The position numbers and the translations under genes are program-made. The notes under the pieces are model-generated. The model was not told the DNA's origin. It did no database searches and saw nothing but the letters and a program-made list of their open reading frames with translations. Of a stretch of DNA of 64,000 nt, positions 24,661-32,930 are shown one piece after another; the first letter of the stretch is position 1, and every line of letters starts with the position of its first letter. Source of the stretch: an uncultured Eubacteriales bacterium (GTDB taxonomy: Bacteria > Bacillota > Clostridia > Oscillospirales > Oscillospiraceae); assembly GCA_934597725.1 (NCBI GenBank), contig CAKTSK010000004.1, positions 1-64,000 on the forward strand, read 5' to 3'.

Positions 24661-26100
24661 ATGGCAGACCTACTCGGGGCGACCAACCGCGTCGCTGGGT
24701 ATGAAAGCATACAAAACAACCGCACCCCCCTGCCCACCAACAAGCCCGACCCCCGCATCCAGAACGCCCCGGACCCCAGCCGGATCAGCCGCCCGGATGC
24801 CCGGACCGAGCAGCAGGGGGCGGACAACCCCCTCCAGTCCGGTGCGCTGCGGTACGACTCCAACTTCCAGGCCTTCCTGGCCCAGCTGCGGCAGGCCCCG
24901 GACCTGGCCCAGATGCTGGGCCGGCTGGTGGTGCTGCTGCGGTCCACCGTGGCCACCCCCGGCATGGCCCCGGGCATTGCCCAGGAGATGGCCACCCTGC
25001 TGGGGATGCTCCGCATGGACCGGGAGACCCTGCTGACCTTCTTCACCAACCAGATGCAGGGGGAGAGCCGCTTCGGCGGCCCGCTGTTCGACCTGCTGCG
25101 CCAGGCCTACCGGCAGATGCCCGACGAGGGCGCCCGGGGGGCCATTCTGCGCTTTGCCCAGAAGTACATCGACTACTCCAGCCTGGGCCACATCAGCGAA
25201 AACCTGAACCGGGGCCTGCGCCAGATCCAGGACTACCTGCCCCAGAGCTGGCGGGGCCAGCTGGCCGAGTGGATGGCCCAGCTGGAAAACGACCTGGCCG
25301 CCGGCAGCCGGGAGAGCAGCCTCAAGCTCCTCCAGGGCCAGATCCTGCCCTATCTGGGGGCCTATGTGGAGCGCTCCCACAACGTGGGCACCATCCGCAC
25401 CCTCATCGGGATGCTCTGCCTGGACATGGCCCGGCTGGAAAACACCTCCCAGCAGGGCCTGCTGGCCGCCTTCCGGCAGCTGGCGGGCTACGGCGGGGTG
25501 CTGGGCAGCCTGAACCAGCTGGACGACACCGCCCTGCTGCGGCTGATGCAGCAGACCCCCTTCCAGAAGGCCGCCCAGCAGGACGCCTTCGCCCAGCAGC
25601 TGGCCGCCGCCGCCCGGCGGGCCCTGGCCGGAGAGCTGGGCGTGGACGCCCGGGAGGGCTTTCAGGAGATCCTGCGCTCGGTCCTGCTCAACGAAAGCGT
25701 CTATCTGCCCCTGAACCACATCATGCTCCCCCTGGAATGGGAGGGGAAGATGCTCTATTCCGAGGTGTGGGTAGACCCCGACGCCGGCCGGGACAAGCGC
25801 CGGCGGGGAGAGGACGGCCAGCAGCTCCAGTTCCTCTTCAAGATGGACGTGCAGTCCCTGGGGGCCATGGAAATGGTCCTCAGCGCCAGCCAGGACCAGG
25901 GCGTGGCCCTGCGGGTGCTGGGGCCGGACACCCTGGCCCGGCACCAGGCCCTCATTGCCCGGGACCTGGAGACCATCCTCACCGACCGGGGCCTGCACAG
26001 CCGGGGCATCCAGGTGGGCCAGCTGAAAACGCCGCTGACCCTCACCGAGGTCTTCCCCGGCCTCTTTGACGGAAAGGAGGGAGTGGATGTCAGGGCGTGA
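24661..26100 (+). CDS. Hook-length-control-like protein (FliK-type C-terminus)
   Basis: The 479-residue protein has a disordered, proline-rich N-terminus (about 1-65) and a long helical middle (70-340). Its C-terminal domain, roughly 365-470, has the layout of the Flg_hook domain: LPLEWEGKMLYSEVWV, FLFKMDVQSLGAMEMVL, LARHQALIARDLETIL. The canonical fliK lies at 42.6 kb, so this would be a second, divergent member, or another secreted-length or switch component. It overlaps a free FlhB C-terminal-domain gene by 14 bases. The ATG has an AGGTGATG upstream. Function inferred from the C-terminus and neighbours only. Confidence 0.6.
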   Translation: MADLLGATNRVAGYESIQNNRTPLPTNKPDPRIQNAPDPSRISRPDARTEQQGADNPLQSGALRYDSNFQAFLAQLRQAPDLAQMLGRLVVLLRSTVATPGMAPGIAQEMATLLGMLRMDRETLLTFFTNQMQGESRFGGPLFDLLRQAYRQMPDEGARGAILRFAQKYIDYSSLGHISENLNRGLRQIQDYLPQSWRGQLAEWMAQLENDLAAGSRESSLKLLQGQILPYLGAYVERSHNVGTIRTLIGMLCLDMARLENTSQQGLLAAFRQLAGYGGVLGSLNQLDDTALLRLMQQTPFQKAAQQDAFAQQLAAAARRALAGELGVDAREGFQEILRSVLLNESVYLPLNHIMLPLEWEGKMLYSEVWVDPDAGRDKRRRGEDGQQLQFLFKMDVQSLGAMEMVLSASQDQGVALRVLGPDTLARHQALIARDLETILTDRGLHSRGIQVGQLKTPLTLTEVFPGLFDGKEGVDVRA

Positions 26101-26434
26101 ACCACGGGCGGCCTCCGCCGCCCTGCGCTACGACGGCGCCGGCGCGCCGGTGATCGTGGCCTCCGGCATGGGCCACCTGGCGGAAAAGATCGTCGAGGTG
26201 GCCAGCGAAAGCGGCGTGCCGGTGTATGAAGACAGCTCGCTGGCCACGGTGCTGGCCCAGATGGAGCTGGGCCGGGAGATCCCCGAGGAGCTCTATCAGG
26301 CCATTGTGGAGATCTATATCTACTTTTTGGAGTTTGACCCCAACGACCCGGAAAAATTCCGCCGCCGCCGGGCCGAAGCGGCCCAGCAGCAGGCGGACGC
26401 GGAGAGAAAGGCAGGCGAAGCACATGGCGGATAA
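26087..26434 (+). CDS. FlhB C-terminal-domain protein (FlhX/EscU type)
   Basis: The ATG at 26087, after AAAGGAGG, gives 115 residues. AAALRYDG-type opening, APVIVASGMGHLAEKIVEVASESGVPVYEDSSLATVLAQMELGREIPEELYQAIVEIYIYF, is the fold of the FlhB cytoplasmic domain. The autocleavage NPTH is replaced (VASGMGH), as in stand-alone FlhX proteins, which can substitute for the FlhB C-terminal half. Full-length flhB with NPTH is at 52.9 kb. The C-terminal 25 residues are charged. It overlaps the PilZ gene by 11 bases. Confidence 0.85.
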   Translation: MSGREPRAASAALRYDGAGAPVIVASGMGHLAEKIVEVASESGVPVYEDSSLATVLAQMELGREIPEELYQAIVEIYIYFLEFDPNDPEKFRRRRAEAAQQQADAERKAGEAHGG

Positions 26435-27002
26435 ATACCTCATTCTGGACAGCCGGGGCCAGCCCCTGGCCCACGGGCTGGCAGACGTCCGGCCGGGCCA
26501 GGAGATCTGGACCCTGACCGTAGACCGCCGGGACCTGGACGCCGTGCTGGACCACGAATATGTCCAGCTGGTGGGGTCCTCCTCCCTGGTGGCCCCCATG
26601 GAGGGGCGCATCCTCCGCAGCCGGGGGACCCGGCTGGAGGTGCAGAAGCTGCGGAGCATCGACAGCGAGATCCGCCAGAACCTGCGGATGCCGGTGGCCT
26701 TTGCCACCTTCCTCTATCCCGTCAGCGGCGCCTGGCAGGGCCGGCGCAAGATCCTCAGCCACGACCTCAGCTGCGGCGGCATCGCCTTCTTCACCCACAA
26801 GCCCCTGGAAAAGGGGGAGATCGTGGAGGTGGTCATCCCCGTGACCTCCGAGCCGCTGCTGGTGCGGGCCCATATCCTGGGCCGCCGGAACAGCATCGAG
26901 GGCACCCTGCTGTACGCCGCCGCCTTTGACCGGCTCACCCCCGGCGAGGAGGCCCTGCTCCGGGAGGCCGTGTTCTCCCTGCAGGTCGGCCGCGCCGACT
27001 GA
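26424..27002 (+). CDS. PilZ-domain c-di-GMP-binding protein
   Basis: The ATG at 26424 gives 192 residues with a YcgR-like N-terminal beta domain (about 1-82) and a C-terminal PilZ domain. Both c-di-GMP-binding motifs are intact: RxxxR at Arg84-Arg88 (RQNLR) and D/NxSxxG at Asp114-Gly119 (DLSCGG). YcgR/DgrA-type proteins brake the flagellar motor when c-di-GMP is high, which suits its place in a flagellar locus. It is last of a three-gene overlapping group. Confidence 0.9.
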   Translation: MADKYLILDSRGQPLAHGLADVRPGQEIWTLTVDRRDLDAVLDHEYVQLVGSSSLVAPMEGRILRSRGTRLEVQKLRSIDSEIRQNLRMPVAFATFLYPVSGAWQGRRKILSHDLSCGGIAFFTHKPLEKGEIVEVVIPVTSEPLLVRAHILGRRNSIEGTLLYAAAFDRLTPGEEALLREAVFSLQVGRAD

Positions 27003-27032
27003 ATCACCCACGCAACGAAAGAAGGGAACAGC

Positions 27033-30000
27033 ATGAACAGACAATCACATCGCACCGTTTCACTGGGCCGCCGGATCGTTGCCTGCCTGCTGGCACTGGT
27101 GCTGGTCCTGGGCCTGGTCCCGGCCGCCCTGCCCCGGGTCGCGGCCGTTTCCGTGAACGAGGCCATGCAGAAGGTAGTGGACTGGGGCTTTATGCGGGGC
27201 GACATCAACGGCAACCTGCGCCCCAACGACCCCATCACCCGGGCCGAGTTCGTCACCATCGTCAACCGGGCCTTTGGCTACCATGTCATGGGCAAGGCCC
27301 CCTTTACCGACGTGAAGGACGCCGACTGGTACGCCCAGGACGTGTCCATCGCGTATACCGAAAACTACATCACCGGCACCACCGCCACCACCTTCTCCCC
27401 CAAGGGAAAGCTCACCCGGGAGCAGGCAGTGGTCATCCTGGCCCGGAACATGCGCCTGCAGGCCTACCCCGGGGAGGACACCAGCTTTTCCGACAGCCGG
27501 GATCTGCAGGAGTGGAGCCGGGGCCTGGTGGAGCAGGCCGTGCGCTACCATCTGGTCAGCGGCTACCCCGACGGCACCTTCCGCCCCAAGCGGGCCATCA
27601 CCCGGGGCGAGGCCGCCGTGCTGCTGGTCAACGCCGTGGGCAACCCCGTTCAGGAAAAGGGCGTGCACACCCTGGACGGCGTGTACGGCAACGTGACCAT
27701 CACCGCCTCCGGCGTGACCCTGCGGGACACGGTGGTGGCCGGCAACCTCTACATCACCGACGGCGTGGACCTGGGCAGCATCCTGCTGGAAAACGTGCGG
27801 GTGCTGGGCCAGATCGTGGTCTGCGGCGGCGGCGTCAGTGAAAACGGCGACGACAGCATCGTCCTGCGGAACGTGGACGCCCAGGAGCTGATCGTCGACA
27901 CCCAGCGGGGCCAGGAGATCTCCCTGCGGGTGGAGGGCGACGGCACCATCCAGAAGGCCACCGTCCGCACCAACAGCTTCCTCAAGGACAACACCGGCGA
28001 CAGCGTGGGCATCCGGGAGATCGTGCTGGACGGGGGCAAGGACGCTAAGCTCTCCCTGGCCGGCAACCTGAAAAAGGTGGTCAACAAGACCCCCGGCTCC
28101 ACCATCAACCTGGTCAGCGGCACCGCCGCCTCCATCACCGTGGACGAGGCCGCCACCGGCTCCACCCTGAACCTGGAGGCCGGCACCCTGGCCGACGAGG
28201 TGAACCTGGACGTGGGGACCACCGTCACCGGCAAGGGAGACATCGGCAAGCTCACCGTCAACGCCCCCGGCAGCACCGTGACCATGCTGCCCGACCAGAT
28301 CATCATCCGGCCGGGCCTGAACGCCACCATCAACGGCACCGTCATGGACAGCAACGCCGCCGCCGAGGCCTCCGCCGACCCCCGCCTCATGGGCGGCTAC
28401 CCCAGCGTCACGGACCTGGCTCCCACCAGCGCCCAGGTCAAGTTCCGGGGCAACAAGGCCGGCACGGTCTATTGGGCCGTCACGCCCATCACCGCCGGCT
28501 CCGTGGGGGCCGGGGACCTGATCAACCCGCCCTCCTACAGCACGGAGATCCTCAAGCACGGCACCGCCAGCCTGAGCGGCTCCGCAGCGGAGAACACCAC
28601 CAAGCTCACCGGCCTCACCTCCGGCGGCTCCTATTACCTCTCGGCGGTCTTCGTGGACGCCCGGGAGACCCAAAGCCCGGTGAAGGTCATTTCCTTCTCC
28701 ACCCCGGACAACACCGTGCCCAACTTTGCCTCGGGCTACCCCTACCTGTCCAAGATCGAGAATATCTCGGCCCAGGTGACCGTGATGGCAACCAAGACCT
28801 GCCAGCTTTACTACGCCCTGCTGCCCAAGGGAGCTACGGCACCCAAGCCCGACGATTTCAAGGCCGGGGCCGGTGCGATTCCTGGCAACCGAGGGTTTGG
28901 GACGATAGCGGTAGTCAAGAACGAAACCTATCCCTTTGAGGTGAACAATGTTCCCCTGCAAGAATTGGAATCCTACGACCTCTATCTGTGGCTCACCGAC
29001 CGGGAGGGCGGCGCAAGCTCGGCGGTGAAGAAGCTGAGCTTCACCACCGTGGACCGGACACCCCCCAGATTCAACGTGGAGGCTACCGTCAACAAGCTGC
29101 AAGCCACTTCGGTGGGCCTGTATGCCAACCTCAATGAGAAGGGGACCCTCTATTGGGCCGTTGTGCCCGAGGGGGAGACCTATCCCAAGCCGCTGGCCGG
29201 CAGCGACCCCAGCAGCACCGTGGACCTGAGCAGCGACAACGCCAAGCTGCAAGTGGTCTCGGGCATGAATGCCTTCAAAAATGGCAAAGTGTCTATGACG
29301 GAGAACAAGGATGTGAACTTCACCGTTTCCGGGCTGGAAAAGGAGAAGTCTTACGACCTGTATTATGTGGCCCAGGACACAGCGGGCAACTACTCGGACA
29401 CGGTGAAAAAGCTCACCATTCACACCCTGGACCAGAGTGCGCCCGAGGTGACCCAGGAGTTTACCCGCTTTAACAGCGGCGACCCCACCCACCCGCTGCC
29501 GGATACGGATATTCGCCTGGTATTTTCGGAATCTGTGATGGATGTGGAGTCGCAGAAGACCTATGCCCAGCTGTATCAAGCTGTGCTGGATGCCGGAACG
29601 CCCGAGGAGGAAAAGATCGCCAGAGAGGACATGGCCAATGTTCTGCGCAGCAACATTCTGCTGTATCAGAACGTCAATGGGATCGAAAACAAGATTGAGG
29701 ACGCAGCGATCATATCTGGCCTTGACAAGAAGACAGGGGACTGGACCATCGACTATCGCTATGCCAAGATCACCTTGGAGGAAGGCAAGATGGTTGTCAC
29801 ATTCCCTACAGAAGAGGAAAATCCGGAGCGGAGCGCCCTGAAATTGAAGAGCGGGGGAACCTATTTCTTCAAGATCGAAAATATTGCGGATACTTCTTCG
29901 GGGCAGAACAAAATGCCTGTGGAAAGACTGGATGAGTTTACGACGGTGTTTGCACAAGTGAATCTGTCTACGGCGGGCAACACAGATACGACCGAGATTG

Positions 30001-31955
30001 AGAACAATATTGTCGATGCCTATTGGAGACTGAGCCCTGTTTCGACCAACAACGTCGATGACGCGATCAAGTGGGACATGTTGCTTTGGTCAGACACCTC
30101 AATTAAGTTTAAGATGTGGCAGAGAGAGGATGGTGGAAAGTGGACCCAGATTGGGAATGGGAAGGAAACAACAATCTCTCCCGTTCCTGACTTGGGAGAG
30201 TATGGCGCATCCAGCTATACTTATAACGTACTGGGGAAAAAAGAACGAGAGTTTGAGTCCCTGAAAACGTTGAAAGAGGGCAGCGTCTATGAATATGCGG
30301 TTTCCTTTACCTATGTTGATGGGATACCTGTTGATAAGCGTGATGAATGGAGCGGAACGGTCAATCTGAAAGTGAATGTTGTGGCGGGAAGTTCGAACGA
30401 CCTTCACAACTTAGCTTCCAGAATCGAACAATCCTGGGACTCTGCGGGAGAGAATGGTGTGACCAACATCGGGCAGCCCCAGACCCTGAATATCCGCGTT
30501 CCGTTCCAAGACTCGACACCGCCTAACTTTTTCACAGGCTATCCTGTCATGACCCCGGGTGATTCTGTGGTAAAACTGTCACTGCTGTTGACGCGGCCGG
30601 GTACGGTTTACTATGTCGTGGCACCGCTGGGAGAGATCCCTACCATTTTGGAACAGGACAATGAGAATATTGCAGAGCAGGAAAAGGACCCCATCACAGG
30701 GGAGATAAGCTATCCCAATTATGAAAAACTTCCGAGAGGAGAGGAAGATCAGAAGATTAAAGACGTGACCACGCCGACATCGGATCAGATTGTCAATGGC
30801 GCAACCTTGGCCAACGGGAACCCGAATGTGAAGTATGGGACGACAAAGGTTTCTGGTTCTGTTCAGTATCCTGTGGTAACGGGGTTGAAACCCAAATCGA
30901 ATTATGTGGCCTATTTTGTGACACGCGGAGAATCCCCGCAGTCCCGGTCGAAAGTGTTCTGCTACCAGTTCCAGACGGGGGACGTGACGACGCCGATTAT
31001 TGAACTGACGGAAAGTAACCCCAGCGTTGGATTCAAGACAACAAATGGGGAAACGGCGAACTTGAACTACGCGCTGTTTGCAGACAACCAGCTACCGACG
31101 ATCTTTAAGGAGAAAATGATCAATCATGTTGAAACGGGAGATCAAGATGCCTTTAAGAATGCGCTCACGCAGCTAGGGGTACCGAATAAAGAACAGAAAA
31201 ATTATACTGTCATTAAAGCGCTGGAACAAAGTTCTTCGGACGGAAAGACATCCTCTCTGTTTGACCAGTTTGCAAAGGAAAAGACCAAGGTTATTGTGAG
31301 AGAAAGTATTGACCGTACCACTGGATCTGGTGGACCCGTGGCTTCCGGTCTGATCAATAATCTGGAGCAGGTTTATCAGTTTAAGGATTTCACCACGGCA
31401 ATGAATGAAGATACTGCGTCGAACTACCATTGTCTTGCAGTGGCACAGAATGTACTGGGTGGAGAATATACGTTTAAGGGCGTGTATCCCATTTTTGCAC
31501 CGAAGAAGACGCCTCCGCAGCTGACGGTGACAAGCACATTTACACCGCTGTCGGGTCAAGCGGGCAAGTATGAAGGAACAGTGACATTCCGGTTTGATGA
31601 GACACTCTATCTACTGCCGCCAAACGGAGATACCTCTGGATTAAAACCTGTCTATAATCTTTCGTATGCAGATAAAGACGCAGCATTTGTATCCTTCCTG
31701 CAGAATCTTTCCGGCAGTAGTGTATTGACAAAGCAATTAACGTGTCCTTCTTTCTCCTGGACACCGTCAAATTCTTTCACTTTGAAGTATAGCGGGACAC
31801 AAGTGGGAGACACAATAGAGGTGTTCGGCGGCAATGGTTACATTAGTGGCGTAAGAGGGAACAGTAGCAGACAATCAACTACTGTAGTGTTTACAAAAAT
31901 GAAGACAGGTGAAGGAACAGGCTTTGACACCTATGGATGGAAACCGATTTCCTGA
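27033..31955 (+). CDS. S-layer-homology surface protein, N-terminal SLH anchor
   Basis: The 1640-residue secreted protein has a signal peptide (basic NRQSHRT..., hydrophobic core, cleavage near RVAA). Three SLH domains follow at about residues 35-205, each with a TRAE/TREQ/TRGE-type motif. A Thr/Val/Gly-rich beta-helix-like region spans about 210-430. A series of fibronectin-type repeats then ends in GTVYWAV, QLYYALLPKG, GTLYWAVVPEG and GTVYYVVAPLG. SLH domains bind pyruvylated wall polymers, so the rest extends outward. From about 29460 to the stop the coding sequence is much AT-richer, with relaxed codon choice, unlike the first half. That suggests a transferred or fast-diverging distal part. 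Ligand and role unknown; it sits between the PilZ gene and the flgB operon. Confidence 0.85.
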   Translation: MNRQSHRTVSLGRRIVACLLALVLVLGLVPAALPRVAAVSVNEAMQKVVDWGFMRGDINGNLRPNDPITRAEFVTIVNRAFGYHVMGKAPFTDVKDADWYAQDVSIAYTENYITGTTATTFSPKGKLTREQAVVILARNMRLQAYPGEDTSFSDSRDLQEWSRGLVEQAVRYHLVSGYPDGTFRPKRAITRGEAAVLLVNAVGNPVQEKGVHTLDGVYGNVTITASGVTLRDTVVAGNLYITDGVDLGSILLENVRVLGQIVVCGGGVSENGDDSIVLRNVDAQELIVDTQRGQEISLRVEGDGTIQKATVRTNSFLKDNTGDSVGIREIVLDGGKDAKLSLAGNLKKVVNKTPGSTINLVSGTAASITVDEAATGSTLNLEAGTLADEVNLDVGTTVTGKGDIGKLTVNAPGSTVTMLPDQIIIRPGLNATINGTVMDSNAAAEASADPRLMGGYPSVTDLAPTSAQVKFRGNKAGTVYWAVTPITAGSVGAGDLINPPSYSTEILKHGTASLSGSAAENTTKLTGLTSGGSYYLSAVFVDARETQSPVKVISFSTPDNTVPNFASGYPYLSKIENISAQVTVMATKTCQLYYALLPKGATAPKPDDFKAGAGAIPGNRGFGTIAVVKNETYPFEVNNVPLQELESYDLYLWLTDREGGASSAVKKLSFTTVDRTPPRFNVEATVNKLQATSVGLYANLNEKGTLYWAVVPEGETYPKPLAGSDPSSTVDLSSDNAKLQVVSGMNAFKNGKVSMTENKDVNFTVSGLEKEKSYDLYYVAQDTAGNYSDTVKKLTIHTLDQSAPEVTQEFTRFNSGDPTHPLPDTDIRLVFSESVMDVESQKTYAQLYQAVLDAGTPEEEKIAREDMANVLRSNILLYQNVNGIENKIEDAAIISGLDKKTGDWTIDYRYAKITLEEGKMVVTFPTEEENPERSALKLKSGGTYFFKIENIADTSSGQNKMPVERLDEFTTVFAQVNLSTAGNTDTTEIENNIVDAYWRLSPVSTNNVDDAIKWDMLLWSDTSIKFKMWQREDGGKWTQIGNGKETTISPVPDLGEYGASSYTYNVLGKKEREFESLKTLKEGSVYEYAVSFTYVDGIPVDKRDEWSGTVNLKVNVVAGSSNDLHNLASRIEQSWDSAGENGVTNIGQPQTLNIRVPFQDSTPPNFFTGYPVMTPGDSVVKLSLLLTRPGTVYYVVAPLGEIPTILEQDNENIAEQEKDPITGEISYPNYEKLPRGEEDQKIKDVTTPTSDQIVNGATLANGNPNVKYGTTKVSGSVQYPVVTGLKPKSNYVAYFVTRGESPQSRSKVFCYQFQTGDVTTPIIELTESNPSVGFKTTNGETANLNYALFADNQLPTIFKEKMINHVETGDQDAFKNALTQLGVPNKEQKNYTVIKALEQSSSDGKTSSLFDQFAKEKTKVIVRESIDRTTGSGGPVASGLINNLEQVYQFKDFTTAMNEDTASNYHCLAVAQNVLGGEYTFKGVYPIFAPKKTPPQLTVTSTFTPLSGQAGKYEGTVTFRFDETLYLLPPNGDTSGLKPVYNLSYADKDAAFVSFLQNLSGSSVLTKQLTCPSFSWTPSNSFTLKYSGTQVGDTIEVFGGNGYISGVRGNSSRQSTTVVFTKMKTGEGTGFDTYGWKPIS

Positions 31956-32930
31956 CATCTGAAATTGAAAAAATAGGCACAACAGAAAACCGAAGGCGGC
32001 AGGCAGTTTCTGCCTGCCGCCTTGCCATAGGACCAAAGAACGGGGGTTTTTATGAAACAAACAATAGGAAAACGAATGATGGCCCTCCTGCTGACCATTG
32101 CGCTGGTTGGAACGTGGGCGCCTGCTGCGTTTGCGGCAGACGCCCAGGGAACAGGGGATGACCTCTCTGTTTCGCTGAATCCAGATACCTTGAATTTTAA
32201 TGTGGGGGGTACGGAAACGCTGACAGCGACCGTCACAGGAGACGGAAAAGATACTGCAACACTTAAATTTGAAAGCAATAACGAGAGTGTTGCAATCGTA
32301 AAACCGACAGAACAAAAACCCGTGGCAGATAGCCCTCTTACGGCGACGGTTACAGCAGTCTCGCCGGGTACGACTACCATTACAGTCATTGCAGAGGCAG
32401 ATGGTGAGAAAGCGTCTGCGACATGTACTGTCACGGTTATCTCGACCGAAGTCACAGAAATCACGCTGAACAAGACAGAACTGAACCTGGATGAAAAGGA
32501 GACTGGTGTGCTGGTTGCCACCCTCAAACCGGAAACGGCCACGGAATCTGTTACTTGGTCCAGCGAAGATGAAACGATCGCGAAGGTCAGCGGCAACGGC
32601 ACCACCGCTACGGTAGAAGGTGTTTCCACCGGCCAAACCCGCATCGTCGCCAAGGCGGGGAAACGGCAGGTTTCCTGTCAGGTTAACGTCAAGGGAATCC
32701 GTTTGCAGGACGACATGACGATGACGGTGGGAGACAAGACGAGTCTGAAACACACCGCCTATGGGTTGGGAGACAAGTATAATCTGATTTGGAGCAGCAG
32801 CGACCCGGACATTGTACGAGTGGAAGAAACCACGGGTTACTGCTACGCCTTGGCGGAAGGCACCGCCACCATCAAGGCCAAAGTGGACGGCTTTGATTAC
32901 GAGGACACTTGTAACATCAAGGTAAAAACC
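29460..32930. other. AT-richer mosaic block spanning two S-layer genes
   Basis: Third-position C/G bias, strong on both sides, is visibly relaxed here. The block covers the distal half of the first SLH protein, the intergenic hairpin and the N-terminal Ig-like domains of the second. The SLH anchor domains at both outer ends remain GC-rich. This was judged by reading, not by calculation. Confidence 0.65.
31993..32023 (+). terminator. Stem-loop between the two S-layer genes
   Basis: A perfect 14-bp stem (31993-32006 with 32010-32023) with a TTT loop lies 38 bases after the first gene's stop and 28 bases before the second gene's start. There is no T-tract, so it may be a weak terminator or mRNA-stabilising element tuning the second gene. 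Confidence 0.55.
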
